A stretch of 64,000 nucleotides of DNA from Cupriavidus sp. D39. GTDB lineage: Bacteria; Pseudomonadota; Gammaproteobacteria; Burkholderiales; Burkholderiaceae. Made by a program: the position numbers and the translations under genes. The DNA lies in assembly GCF_026627925.1 (NCBI RefSeq), contig NZ_JAPNLE010000011.1, positions 1 through 64,000 of the forward strand. Reading direction: 5' to 3'. Shown here in pieces: positions 26,248 through 36,691 of this stretch (the stretch's first letter is position 1; each line of letters starts with the position of its first letter). The notes under the pieces were generated by a model. It was not told where the DNA came from, ran no database searches, and saw only the letters and a program-made list of their open reading frames with translations.

Positions 26248-27239
26248 ATAAATGTAAGCGCGAAATTTGCCTCCTTCTAGCCTACCTGACGAGATTCATC
26301 TCGCCTTTTCCCGACGCTCACCACAACCGCTCTTAACGGCAGCAGCTCTGGGTGGTTTGGTATCACCGTCTGATCGGCGAAACCGAGGGACCTACCCTCA
26401 TCACGAATACAGCATGTACGACGACAAACTGTCGCCTTCCTTCTTGGCACACCGACAACTATCTTGAGTGCGCCGGGAGACCGGCAAGGAGTAAAGGGTG
26501 AAAGTCCCTAACAGCAAAGAACTAGCGAATCATGCTGGCCCCGAGTCATGCGTAGCGCACCGCGAGGTACGTTGCGAAGCGTCGACGGTGGAAGGCCCGC
26601 TAGATGATTTTCAGGGGTGCGTGCAGGCCAGCCATTGAGCCACGATCGCGCCAGGCTAAGCCTGGGAGTGGAGGAAGTCCAATGCGACGGAAACCACTCA
26701 TTGGAATCCAGAGGGTTCAACTCCCCTCTCCCGGGAAAGGCTAACCACCAACCGGAAGCGAGCCTTGCATGCGAGTGCGGTAACGCATTACTTGAAGCGT
26801 AGGCAGCGGGTACTGAAGCCGTGTGATTGAGCCTCGATATCAATCAACTGCTGGTGTCTTCATTGTTCGTGGTATGGGGACTGTACCGTGCGGGCCGCAA
26901 GAGGCCAGCCGGACCGGCCGGGGTCTGAGAGCAGGGCAAAGGTGCAAGGATGGATTCCCCAGGAACCTAGGAGATCCTGCGTACGACCAGTCTAGGAAGC
27001 CGATGGTCACAGGCTATAAACGGGCCAGGCCCTGGCTGAGGTCTCCGCCGCCAGGGAGCGAACAAGGGGACGAGGACTGGAACGGTGAAGCGAATCCATA
27101 AGTGACACCGTATTCGGCGCAGGAAGTCTTAGCGCCCTCATAGATACTGATGACATCGGGGAACGCCGCTCGGGCGGACCCGGTCGAGGGAAGGGGGCGT
27201 CGTTGTTACAGAATCGTTTTTGAGAAACACGGAGGTACT

Positions 27240-27886
27240 TTGAAGCCTGCAAGCGTGTCAACGAAACAGGAACGAATAGCCATGCTGGCGAGGAACAATC
27301 CAGAGATGGCCCTCACCTCACTGAGCCACTATATCGACTATGAGCGGGTGAAGTACGCCTACGACCGTACGCGTAAGGATGGTGCGGTCGGGGTAGACGG
27401 TCAGACTGGGGAGGACTATGCGGCCAACCTGGAGCAGAACCTCTGTGGTCTGATCGACCGGCTCAAGTCGGGCCGATACCGCGCTCTGCCGGTTCGTCGT
27501 CAATTCATAGAAAAGGCGGACGGTGGTCTCCGCGGGCTCGGTATTCCCTAAGGTGGCGCAGCGCGCCATCGTTATGCTGCTGGAGCCGATTTACGAACAG
27601 GATTTTCAGGACTGCTCGTTCGGCTTCCGGCGGGCTCGCAGTGCGCACCGGGCACTGCGGGCTGTATGGAAGGGGATTACGCAGCGGGGTGGTCGGTGGG
27701 TGCTGGATGTCGATGTTCGGAAATATTTTGACAGCATTGACCAAGCCAAACTGAGAGAGTTCCTAGCCAGAAGAGTCACAGATGGAGTAGTACGAAGACT
27801 GATCGACAAGTGGCTGAAAGCGGGAGTGCTGGAGGATGGGCAGCTGTTTTATCCCGATGCCGGTACCCCTCAAGGCGGGGTGGTTG
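27240..27886 (+). pseudogene. ltrA: Group II intron reverse transcriptase C, 5' fragment
   Basis: From TTG 27240 (KPASVSTKQERIAMLARN) through KDGAVGVDGQTGEDYA, FGFRRARSAHRALRA, DVDVRKYFDSID and TPQGGVV. About 11 bases are missing after GLGIP at 27550 (the usual T-x-E-D before KVAQRA), shifting the frame. It ends where recombinase sequence begins, before the YADD active site. Confidence 0.75.
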
Positions 27887-28140
27887 CCGCTTACAACGTT
27901 GCATACTTTTCACTCCGTCGTCTGAATCATTCGAGTTTTCGCTGTCAAAAGCCCCAGGCTGTGGGTCAACCCTGAACACAATGACGATTTCATCCTTGTG
28001 GATTTCGACGCGCTTGACCAGACCCAATACGATCCTGCGCTTTGTCTCAAGATCAATCGTGTCCAGTTTTTCGGTGACGGCGCCTGCAAATTCCTCGATC
28101 CGATTGATGACCAGAAACAGCTCGCTTTGCACCGCACTCG
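27886..28140 (-). pseudogene. Serine recombinase C-terminal fragment
   Basis: On the minus strand, IEEFAGAVTEKLDTIDLETK, then RRIVLGLVKRVEIHKDEIVIVFRV, is the C-terminal segment of large serine recombinases, where a coiled region precedes a KRVEI...VFRV strand. Only about 80 residues remain, embedded in the group II intron. Confidence 0.6.
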
Positions 28141-28385
28141 AGTTGGGCCCGCCGGGATCTGTGCGGAGTGTCCAGTAATGGGTATTCCTACCGCGATCGC
28201 GCGCCGATCCGAGCGCAGCAATCTCTCAGATTCTTTACGGCAGAAGGGACGCATCATGGCAAATGAGTGGCGGGCGCTTCGAAAAGTGCGAGCGATATTG
28301 CACTATCACCTCGCGCAACGGGAAGGCGACCAGAGTATCGAGTTGCGAAAGCGGCTCAGTTCTATTCACAAAGAAGGATTGAATA

Positions 28386-28876
28386 ATGGCAAACGAGCAG
28401 AGACCTACGGCTCCCCCAAAGAGCGTGTCAACATCGTCTATCAATCGGATCTAGATGGCCGGTCGAACGATGTTGAATTGCCTTTCAAGCTGATGGTGTT
28501 GAGTGACTTCACGTTGCGCGAGAATCCGGAGCCCCTGGAGGATCGCAAGCCCGTAGGCGTTGATAAGACGAATTTTGACAACGTGATGAAAGCTCACGGG
28601 CTGATCATGAATTTGGATGTGCCAAATCGGCTGGCGGAGGGGGCGATGGCGCTTCCGGTGTCGCTTTCCGTGAGTACGCTCGCCGACTTCGGGCCGGATT
28701 CCATCGTGCAGCAAGTGCCAGAACTCAAACGGCTCATGGAACTGCGTGAAGCGCTGCGTGGACTGAAGGGGCCTCTCGGAAACATCCCGGAATTTCGAAG
28801 CAAACTGCAACAGGTTGTCAAAGACAACTCTGTCCGTGTCCGTCTGTTGGCGGAGCTGGGTATTGAAGAGGCGTAG
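28386..28876 (+). CDS. tssB: T6SS sheath small subunit TssB/VipA (one frameshift)
   Basis: From ATG 28386: MANEQRPTAPP, then, if one C is added to the run 28413-28417, KERVNIVYQSD. The rest is the family core: VELPFKLMVLSDFTLRENPE, PLEDRKPVGVDKTNFDNVMK, LRGLKGPLGN. About 163 aa corrected, the normal length. TssB pairs with TssC to form the contractile sheath. A Shine-Dalgarno-like AAGGA precedes the start by about 10 bases. First gene of the T6SS run; bases 28198-28385 should hold its promoter, though none was clear. Confidence 0.85.
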
Positions 28877-28885
28877 GAGTAAATC

Positions 28886-30373
28886 ATGGCAGACAACGCT
28901 AAACAGATCGACTCGGCGCAGAGCACCGGCGCGGTAGCAAATCCCTCAATTATCGACGAACTGGTAGAGGCCGCTCGCGTAAAGGCGGAGGATCCGATTT
29001 ATCCCATCGCCCGGATGGGTCTTGAGGCGCTGATGACCGAAGTGATCCGGCGTCAGCAGCCAAACGAAAAAGTTACATCAGCGGTAGTGGACGCGATGAT
29101 TGCCGACATCGATAGCCGCCTGTCGGCTCAGATAGATGCAATCATGCATCATGCGGATTTCCAGAAGATGGAGTCGGCGTGGCGTGGTTTGCGTTTCCTT
29201 GTTGATCGCACAAATTTCCAAGAGAACAATCGTATTTTTATCGTGGATATCGGCAAGGAAGCTTTGCTTCGTGACTTCGAGGAGATCCCAGAAGTTACCA
29301 AGTCTGGGCTGTACAAGCTCTGCTACACGTCTGAATATGGTCAATACGGTGGTCAGCCCTATGGCGCCATAATCGGAAACTATGAGTTCTCGCCGAAACC
29401 GCAGGATATGACCTTGCTGCGCAAGGTGGCCAGTGTGGCAGCGATGAGTCATGCACCTTTTATCGCTGCAGCAGCGGCCGAGTTCTTCGGTGTAGACGAC
29501 TTCTCCCAGTTGCCCAATGTCAAGGATCTTGCCTCGATCTACGACATGCCGCAATTCGCAAAATGGAATGCATTTCGAGAGAGCGAGGATGCTCGCTACG
29601 TGGGTTTGACCCTCCCCCATTTTCTGTTGCGCCTACCATACGGGTCAGACACGGTACCGGCCAAGACGTTCAATTTTCAGGAAGACGTGTCGGAAGGGAA
29701 GCGCGGTTTTCTGTGGGGTAACGCCGCCTTTGCTTTTGCCACGCGGCTCACGGACAGTTTTGCCGGGCACCGCTGGTGTGCCAACGTAATTGGTCCGCAA
29801 GGCGGCGGTACGATAAGTGACTTGCCTATGTATTTTTATGAGTCAATGGGCGAAATACAGGCAAAGATACCAATTGAAATCCTCATTTCCGAGCGCAAGG
29901 AATATGAACTAGCAGAGCACGGCTTCATTGCTCTGACTATGCGAAAGAATAGCGACACAGCCGCTTTTTTCTCTGCCAATTCCATACAGAAGCCTGCATT
30001 TTTCGGCCAAAACCGTGAAGCAAAGGAGACGGAGCTAAATTTCAAGCTGGGCACTCAACTGCCTTACATTTTCATTGTTAGTCGTTTGGCCCACTACATC
30101 AAAGTGATCCAACGAGAAAACATTGGCATGTGGAAGGAAAGGGCAGACTTGGAGCGCGAACTCAACAAGTGGGTGAATCAATATGTCGTTGACATGGACG
30201 ACCCATTGCCCGGTGTACGCAGCAAGCGTCCGCTGCGAGCCGGTCAAGTGGAGGTGAGCGAGGTTGAGGGGGACCCGGGCTGGTATCGAGTTGCACTAAA
30301 GGTTAAGCCCCATTTCAAGTATATGGGTGCCACTTTCGTACTCTCGCTCGTCGGCAAGTTGGACAAGGAATGA
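28886..30373 (+). CDS. tssC: T6SS sheath large subunit TssC/VipB
   Basis: 495 aa from MADNAKQIDSAQSTG, full length and in frame. Family marks include FQKMESAWRGLRFLVDRTNF, YGQYGGQPYGAIIGNYEFSP, GFLWGNAAFAFATRLTDSFA and the C-terminal GWYRVALKVKPHFKYMGATF. With TssB it builds the sheath whose contraction fires the Hcp tube. Starts 9 bases after tssB; its stop overlaps the tssA start (ATGA). Confidence 0.95.
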   Translation: MADNAKQIDSAQSTGAVANPSIIDELVEAARVKAEDPIYPIARMGLEALMTEVIRRQQPNEKVTSAVVDAMIADIDSRLSAQIDAIMHHADFQKMESAWRGLRFLVDRTNFQENNRIFIVDIGKEALLRDFEEIPEVTKSGLYKLCYTSEYGQYGGQPYGAIIGNYEFSPKPQDMTLLRKVASVAAMSHAPFIAAAAAEFFGVDDFSQLPNVKDLASIYDMPQFAKWNAFRESEDARYVGLTLPHFLLRLPYGSDTVPAKTFNFQEDVSEGKRGFLWGNAAFAFATRLTDSFAGHRWCANVIGPQGGGTISDLPMYFYESMGEIQAKIPIEILISERKEYELAEHGFIALTMRKNSDTAAFFSANSIQKPAFFGQNREAKETELNFKLGTQLPYIFIVSRLAHYIKVIQRENIGMWKERADLERELNKWVNQYVVDMDDPLPGVRSKRPLRAGQVEVSEVEGDPGWYRVALKVKPHFKYMGATFVLSLVGKLDKE

Positions 30374-31935
30374 GAGCGATCGCTGATGCGCTTCCGGCAG
30401 AGGGTATGGAGTGTGTGGACTACGCACGACTCGGTGCGGCGCCGGTGGGTGAAAGCGGCGCCGGCCGCGATCCCGCCGGAACCCCCAAATTCGAGCAGTT
30501 ACAGGAAGAAATTGACCGAGCCAACCACCCCGCGATTGATGGTACCACCGACTGGCAGCAGGTGATGACCCTGGCGCAGGATGTGCTTGCATGCACCGGA
30601 AAGGATGTGCGGGTTGCTTGCTATTTGGGAGTCGGTTTAGTACGGCTACATGGACTATCTGGTTTTTACGGTGCAGTGCGGCTTCTGCACGCGATGCTGA
30701 TGACTTTCTGGGACGAGTGTCACCCGAACAGCCTGCGCGCCCGTCGCAACGCGTTGGCGTGGTGGCTCAAGTACTCCGCAGAGGTGCTGCGCAACCTACC
30801 GGTCAATCCGGTGCCAGTAGCAACGCTCGAATCGCTACAGAACGGCTTGGCGGGGTTCGACCGGCTGCTACGGGAGAAAGATCCAGATGGTTTGTTTATT
30901 GGCGAGTTGACACGAACGCTTGATCGCTTCCCTCCGGAATTGTCTGAAGCAGAAGACCCGTACGATAAGTCGCCGGCGGCTGTGCTGCCTCCATCGGACC
31001 CGATCGGAGACTGGCTAGCCCGCTTCGACGCGATCGACCACGACGGCGCCTTGGACCACCTGGCCAATGCACTCAAACGGGTCAGCGCGATTCTACATCG
31101 CGCCGACCCCACCAATCACTTGGCCTACCGGCTACGACGGGTTGGCGCATGGCTGACTGTGAGGGAATGCCCAGCTGCGCAGAACGGATGCACGATGTTG
31201 GCCGCGCCGCCATCGTCTGTTGTCGCGACTCTACAGGAACTGATGAAACGGCACGCGTGGAGCGAACTAGCTACTGCGGCGGAAGAGTTGGTGAATGAGC
31301 ATACGCTGTGGCTCGACCTGCACCGCATTGCGTGTGAGGCGCTTGAGATCTTGGGCCCAGACTACGAGCGGGCGGCCACCGAGATCCGCTCGGAGATTGG
31401 CCTGCTGCTGCTGCGGTTGCCCGGTGTGGAGAAGCTTGCCTTCTCCGATGGTATGCCGTTCGCCGATGCGGCGACGCATGCTTGGCTCGACCGATTGCGG
31501 GCGAAATCGGCCCAACGGGAGATCACAGTAACGCAGGCTGCCGACCTCTTGGACGCGGCGCTGGAGCGGGCGCGACCTTTGATGCGTGGAGGCAAGCTGG
31601 CCGCAGCCCTCGATGAGCTGGAGAGCGCTGGAACGGGCGTTGCAGGCAGGGATGCCTATCTGTTCAGGGTGGCGTTGGCAGAGCTCCTGCTGGAATGCGG
31701 TGGCGCCCAAGGACGTCACCTGTCACCGTTCTTCGCCGGGCTATTGCCGGAAGTCGACCAACACGGCCTTGAGCGATGGGAACCAGGGCTGGCTGTAAGA
31801 GGCTTGATCGCGGGCTATCAGGGACTGGGCGTCTGCGGCTGGACAGGAGGGGATACGCCCAGCAGTGAGGCGTTGTTGCGACGTATTGCGGCCCTCTCAC
31901 CACGCGCCGCTCTCCTTGGAGGTCTGGGGTCCTAG
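30370..31935 (+). CDS. tssA: T6SS cap/assembly protein TssA
   Basis: 521 aa. The N-terminal ImpA-type region has FEQLQEEIDRANHPAIDGTT, DWQQVMTLAQDVLACTGKDV, RVACYLGVGLVRLHGLSGFY and FWDECHPNSLRARRNALAWW, the classic TssA signature. The C-terminal part (SDGMPFADAATHAWLDRLRA, ALLRRIAALSPR) is of the VasJ type. TssA caps the growing sheath-tube and binds the baseplate. Overlaps tssC by four bases; frame intact. Confidence 0.9.
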   Translation: MRAIADALPAEGMECVDYARLGAAPVGESGAGRDPAGTPKFEQLQEEIDRANHPAIDGTTDWQQVMTLAQDVLACTGKDVRVACYLGVGLVRLHGLSGFYGAVRLLHAMLMTFWDECHPNSLRARRNALAWWLKYSAEVLRNLPVNPVPVATLESLQNGLAGFDRLLREKDPDGLFIGELTRTLDRFPPELSEAEDPYDKSPAAVLPPSDPIGDWLARFDAIDHDGALDHLANALKRVSAILHRADPTNHLAYRLRRVGAWLTVRECPAAQNGCTMLAAPPSSVVATLQELMKRHAWSELATAAEELVNEHTLWLDLHRIACEALEILGPDYERAATEIRSEIGLLLLRLPGVEKLAFSDGMPFADAATHAWLDRLRAKSAQREITVTQAADLLDAALERARPLMRGGKLAAALDELESAGTGVAGRDAYLFRVALAELLLECGGAQGRHLSPFFAGLLPEVDQHGLERWEPGLAVRGLIAGYQGLGVCGWTGGDTPSSEALLRRIAALSPRAALLGGLGS

Positions 31936-32009
31936 ACTAGACGGCATGGGCTTAGTGTGAGCTCCCTATTTTTGCTGGGGTTTGTGGCCTCAGGGATGAG
32001 AACAAAATT

Positions 32010-34627
32010 ATGTTGCTAGTTGATATTAAGTCATTGGTTGCGCGCCTCAACTCGTACTGTAAAAACGCACTGGAGAACGCTGCTGGGCTATGCCTGGAGC
32101 GAGGACACTGGGAAATCACGGTGGAGCATTTTGCTTACTCGCTGCTTCAGGAGTCTCGGAGTGAGATGAACCTGCTACTCCCCCGCGTGGGCCTCGATGT
32201 CAGTGGACTTCTGGGCGCGCTATCCGTGGACATCGGCAAGATCGAGAGCCAACGGACTGCCAGTCTGGGCTTCTCGCCGCTGATCTTCGATCTGCTTCAG
32301 GATGCATGGTTAATCGCTTCGGTGGAACTCGGACGTCACGCCATTCACTCGGGTGCCATCTTGCTGGCATTGGCCCAACGGGGACGCAATTTCGCACAAG
32401 GGGAGTGGCCAGACCGCCTCCGGCTGCTTGGGCGAGATCATACTGCGGCTTCTCTGCGGGAAGTGTCAGGCCAGTCTTGCGAGGCCGAAGCGATGCCCTC
32501 GCCCGGCGGGAGGGGCGTGCTACCCACCGTGGCGGAGCAAGAGGGGGCTCGGCCTTGGCGCGCTACTGCATCAATTTCACTGAGCGGGCTATTGCCGGCG
32601 CCATCGATCCGGTGATCGGCCGCGACCGCGAGATTCGCCAGGTAATCGAGATCCTGTCCCGGCGGCGCAAGAACAACCCTATCGTGGTAGGCGAGCCCGG
32701 AGTGGGTAAGACGGCGGTGGTGGAAGGGCTGGCGCTGAGGATTTCGGCTGGCGACGTCCCTCCGCCTCTACGTGGCGCTGTTCTGCTTGGTCTGGACGTG
32801 GGCGCTCTGGAGGCCGGAGCGGGAGTCCGCGGTGAATTTGAGAATCGGTTGCGTCAGGTTGTGCGCGAGATTGAAGCGCTAACTGAGCCGGCTGTGCTGT
32901 TCATCGACGAGGCCCATGTCATTGTACGGCCACCGTCGGCGGGGGGCAATGATTTTGCAAACCTGCTCAAGCCCGCGTTGGCCAACGGCACACTTCGAGC
33001 AGTCGCAGCAACTACTTGGTCCGAATACAAGAAGTATTTCGAGAAAGACTTGGCGCTCGCCCGGCGCTTCCAAGTCGTTGCGGTGGGAGAACCCAGCATT
33101 GCCCAAGCGAAGGTGATCCTGCGTGGTCTGCGCGAGCGCTATGAGGCGGACCACGGGGTGTTTGTGTCGGACGCAGGGTTGGAGGCAGCCGTGGATCTGG
33201 CCGATCGCTATATCCACGGCCGCCAATTGCCGGATAAAGCCTTGGATTTGTTCGACACCGCGTGCGCGCAGGTGGCAATCGGCCTATCCTCCACGCCGGA
33301 AGAAATCGAGACGGTTGAGAACCAGATCGAGGCATTGGAAGTTCAGCGGCAGGGCTTAGAACGAGAGTTGCGTCATGGCCGTAGGACAGAGAACGAACTC
33401 GCATCGATGGACAATGCGCTCACCGACTGGCGCGCCCAGAGAGAGGAACTCATCGGCCGATGGCGGAAGGAGGAGGAAATCGTACGAGAAGTGATCGAGC
33501 TACGTACCAAATTGGCGTCCGCCCCCCCCGAAGTGTTGGCAGAGATTGGTATGCAACTCGTAGCGGCCGAGGTACGGTTGGCAGACATCCAGGGCGACGC
33601 ACCGATGGTATGTTCTGAGGTTGGGCCTGATGTGGTGGCCAAGGTCGTGTCTCGCTGGACCGGAATTCCCTTGGGCAAGGTACTGCGAGACCAGACAGAG
33701 TCAATCCTGGCATTAGCGGACAGCTTGCGACGACGGGTGAGGGGCCAGGACCATGCTCTGACGCTCGTTGCAGAAACTGTGCGGAGCGCAGCTGCCGGAC
33801 TGAAGGATCCCCGCCAACCACGAGGCGTGTTCCTTTTGGTCGGACCTTCAGGCACGGGCAAGACAGAGACTGCTCTAGCTCTAGCCGATGTCCTGTTCGG
33901 CGACGAACGCTCGGCAATCATCCTCAACATGACCGAGTATCGCGAAGCCCACAGCGTTAGCCGGCTGATCGGGTCGCCTCCTGGCTATGTTGGCTATGGC
34001 GAAGGCGGCGTGCTAACGGAAGCGGTACGGCAACGTCCCTATTCTGTCATCCTGCTTGACGAGGTCGAGAAGGCGCACCTGGACGTCATGAATCTCTTTT
34101 ATCAGGTGTTCGACAAGGGCATGCTGTCCGATGGCGAGGGCAAGCTGATTGATTTTTCCCAGACTGTGATCCTGATGACATCCAATCTGGCATCGGAGGC
34201 AATTGCCGATGGGATGGCGTCTCGGGGAGAAACTATGGCCTCCTTGGAAGATCGCATTCGCCCTTTACTCAACGCACATTTCAAGCCGGCACTGCTGGCG
34301 CGAATGACAGTAATCCCGTACCTGGCATTGTCACCGGAGGTAGTGCGGGAGGTCATCGAGATGAAATTAGCGCGGCTTGCCGACCGGATGCGATGCAATC
34401 ACGGTATGGAAATGCGCTACTCCACGGAGGTGATTGAGACGATCGCTAGTCGTTGCAGTGCAAATGAGGCCGGAGCGCGTTACGCCGATATGCTCATTCG
34501 CACTGAGGTCGTCTCACTTCTGTCCGAGGGGATCCTGCAGCGCTTGGTGGATCAGACGGCTCTGCCCGCTGCGGTTACTTTGGAAGTGGATGAGACGGAC
34601 GGTTTCTCCTGCCGCTTCGAAGGATGA
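32010..34627 (+). CDS. tssH: T6SS AAA+ disassembly ATPase TssH/ClpV (one frameshift)
   Basis: The N-terminal Clp-N domain (LVARLNSYCKNALENAAGLC, VEHFAYSLLQ) reads to residue about 180. Then the G-run 32543-32547 lacks one G, and the second frame carries on SALARYCINFTERA. AAA1: GEPGVGKTA and VLFIDEAH. A coiled middle domain follows at about residues 410-530. AAA2: GPSGTGKTE, SPPGYVGYGEGG and VILLDEVEKAH. About 873 aa corrected, normal for ClpV. It recycles contracted TssBC sheath. The ATG at 32010 lacks a strong Shine-Dalgarno. Overlaps tssK (ATGA). Confidence 0.9.
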
Positions 34628-36035
34628 GTGCCATGGAAACCACTAAGCCCTTGCTGTGGTACGAAGGCCTGTTTTTGGCGCAACAGCATCTGCAATGGAC
34701 TGACGCGTACCACACTTCACGGCTGCAGGCGGCGCTGCGCGCAGGGCCCCACAGCTGGGGTGTGCGGAAGCTGCAACTGTCCGAGGCGGCCCTGAGAAAC
34801 TTGACTTTCCACGTGGAGGCTGCGCAGTTGGTGTTCCGCGACGGCACGCAGGCCGACCATCCTGGTAACGCAGTAGTGCTGCCGCGCTCGTTCAAGAACG
34901 TTTGGCGGCCGGGTGACAAGCCGCTGCGAGTGTTTGCGGGGGTGCGCCGGTTGCAGAGAGCGGGAGGGAATGTGGTGCAGGCGGAAGGGACCACGCCTCC
35001 TGCGAGTGTCGACGCTCGCTACGTAGTGCTGGGGGAAGAAGCACTGCCAGATCTCCAGGGAAATAGTGCCGTGGTGACGGCACGCTGTCTCACCTTAGTG
35101 GTGCAACTGTTCTGGGAAAGCGAGTTGGGAAGCGTACCAGAGTACGAATGCATTCCTCTGGCGGAGGTGGATGGAGTTGGCGGCGTCCCCGCGCTTGTGC
35201 CTGGCTATGTTCCACCTTCCATGGAGTTAGCGGCCGCGCCACAGCTGGTGCGGACGCTAGGGTGGTTGCACGACGATCTGGCCGGCCGCGTACGCAGCAT
35301 GGATGGCTTTCGCAATCCACGTCACCTTCACGCGCTGGAATCGGAGCGCGGCATGCTGATTGGCATGTTGGCCTATTTGGTGCTAAACCGGGCCTTGCCA
35401 GGTTTGCGACACTTACGGGAAGAGGGCCATCTGCATCCCCTGCACGCCTACGCTTTTCTGCGCCAGTTGGCGGGGAGTTGCGCACATTGTCCGCTAGTGC
35501 TGATGCCGGCAGTTTTGAGGACGAGGTGCTCGCGGCAGCCTACGACCATCAGGCTATCGGCCCCCGCTTCGCGGCGCTTGCGAGCCTCATAGTTACCCTG
35601 CTTGATGAGATTTCGCTGGGTGCAAATCGGATTGCTCGGTTCGAGGGGGACGGCAAACTTTTCCGCGCGCAGCTGCCGCCGGATTTCTTCGGTCCAGGTC
35701 GACGCTACTACTTGGTTGTGCGTACCGACGGCGACAGCCCGCTTGTGGCAGAGCGCTTCCTTGCGGGGGCAAAGCTCGCGGTGCCGACGCGTGTGGCCGT
35801 GCTGGCGGCCCAAGCGCTGCCAGGTGTGCCTCTTGCATGGTTTCCCGAGCCGCCGCACGGGGCGTCGCGCCACGGAAATCCGATCTATTTTGGGGTGGAT
35901 AGACAGGCGGCAGAATGGCTGTCAATCGAGGAGGGGCGGATGGCTGCGCTATTTCTTGCCGATGCGACGCCTTGTTCAGCCTTCGAGCTCATCTCTCTTG
36001 GAGAAGGACATGCGTCTATCCAACTGTTTCCTTGA
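34624..36035 (+). CDS. tssK: T6SS baseplate protein TssK (one frameshift)
   Basis: MSAMETTKPLLWYEGLFLAQ, then QHLQWTDAYH, is the TssK N-terminus. VVLPRSFKNVWRPGDKPLRV and LVVQLFWESELGSVPEYECI follow. At the G-run 35472-35475 one G is lacking; the corrected frame reads LAGELRTLSASADAGSFED and ends with FFGPGRRYYLVVRTDGDSP and GHASIQLFP. About 470 aa corrected. TssK links the baseplate wedge to the TssLM membrane complex. The end overlaps tssL by 26 bases. Confidence 0.9.
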
Positions 36036-36684
36036 TGTCTTCTCCTTTGCTGAAGCCGGCGCTCGCCTCCGTGAGTCCAATGCTAGCCACTATAGAGAGG
36101 AGGTTACAAAGCGACTTGCAGCAGCATTGGGTTACTGTCATGCATCGGAACTGGAGATCGCTCGCTTCGAGCGTGCGAAGTTTGCCGTCATAGCCTGGGT
36201 GGATGAAATGGCCGCGACTGCAACTTGGGGGCAAGATGGCAGTTGGATGGCGAACAGTCTGCAAATGGAGCACTTCCGTACGGCCACAGCCGGAGTGGAG
36301 TTCTATGCAAGGCTGGAAGAGTTGGCACCAAGCGAGAATGACATCCGTGAGGTCTACTGCCTGTGCCTAGGCCTCGGTTTTCTGGGTCAATTCTACGCTG
36401 CCGCTGATCAGACGGTGCGGGATCAATGCCTTATGCGCCATTTGGACATTCTTCTGCGGCAAGGTGGTCACGCGAATATCCTGGATGAGACGGTGGCCCT
36501 CCTCAGGTATGCCGACACGGCGCACATTCGGCCTCCCGCAGTTGAGCGTCGGACAACACTGGCACAGCGGCTTGCGTTGATGGTCGTGCCCATTGCCTTC
36601 GCCGGCGCCGTATATCTTGCCCTATCGTTTGCGTTGCATGGGACTTCGAACGAAGTCGGAAAACTGATATCTCAGCGGAGATAG
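36010..36684 (+). CDS. tssL: T6SS inner-membrane protein TssL/DotU
   Basis: 224 aa from MRLSNCFLDVFSFAEAGARL. DotU marks: FAVIAWVDEMAATATWG, WMANSLQMEHFRT, VEFYARLEELAPSENDIREV and YCLCLGLGFLGQFY. One C-terminal transmembrane helix (LALMVVPIAFAGAVYLALSF) anchors it, with no peptidoglycan-binding extension. Partner of TssM and TssK. Frame intact. Confidence 0.9.
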   Translation: MRLSNCFLDVFSFAEAGARLRESNASHYREEVTKRLAAALGYCHASELEIARFERAKFAVIAWVDEMAATATWGQDGSWMANSLQMEHFRTATAGVEFYARLEELAPSENDIREVYCLCLGLGFLGQFYAAADQTVRDQCLMRHLDILLRQGGHANILDETVALLRYADTAHIRPPAVERRTTLAQRLALMVVPIAFAGAVYLALSFALHGTSNEVGKLISQRR

Positions 36685-36691
36685 GCGTGTG

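Larger units (their letters stand above)
26470..28197 (+). mobile_element. Degraded group II intron C with recombinase insert
   Basis: The 5' end GTGCGCCGGG at 26470 matches the GUGYG intron start. About 770 bases of non-coding, structured-looking sequence (domains I-III) precede the RT ORF. The 3' end (GCCGGGATCTGTGCGG... CTACCGCGAT, to 28197) matches that of intron B at 15042. The middle, about 27886-28140, is replaced by antisense recombinase sequence, which removed the RT 3' half and the left arm of domain V. It lies between the microcin exporter and the T6SS. Confidence 0.65.

Noticed and set aside
28257..28385. Short frame MANEWRALRKVRAILHYHLA upstream of tssB
   Set aside because: It reads into tssB only because of the one-base slip; the tssB ATG at 28386 explains the region better.
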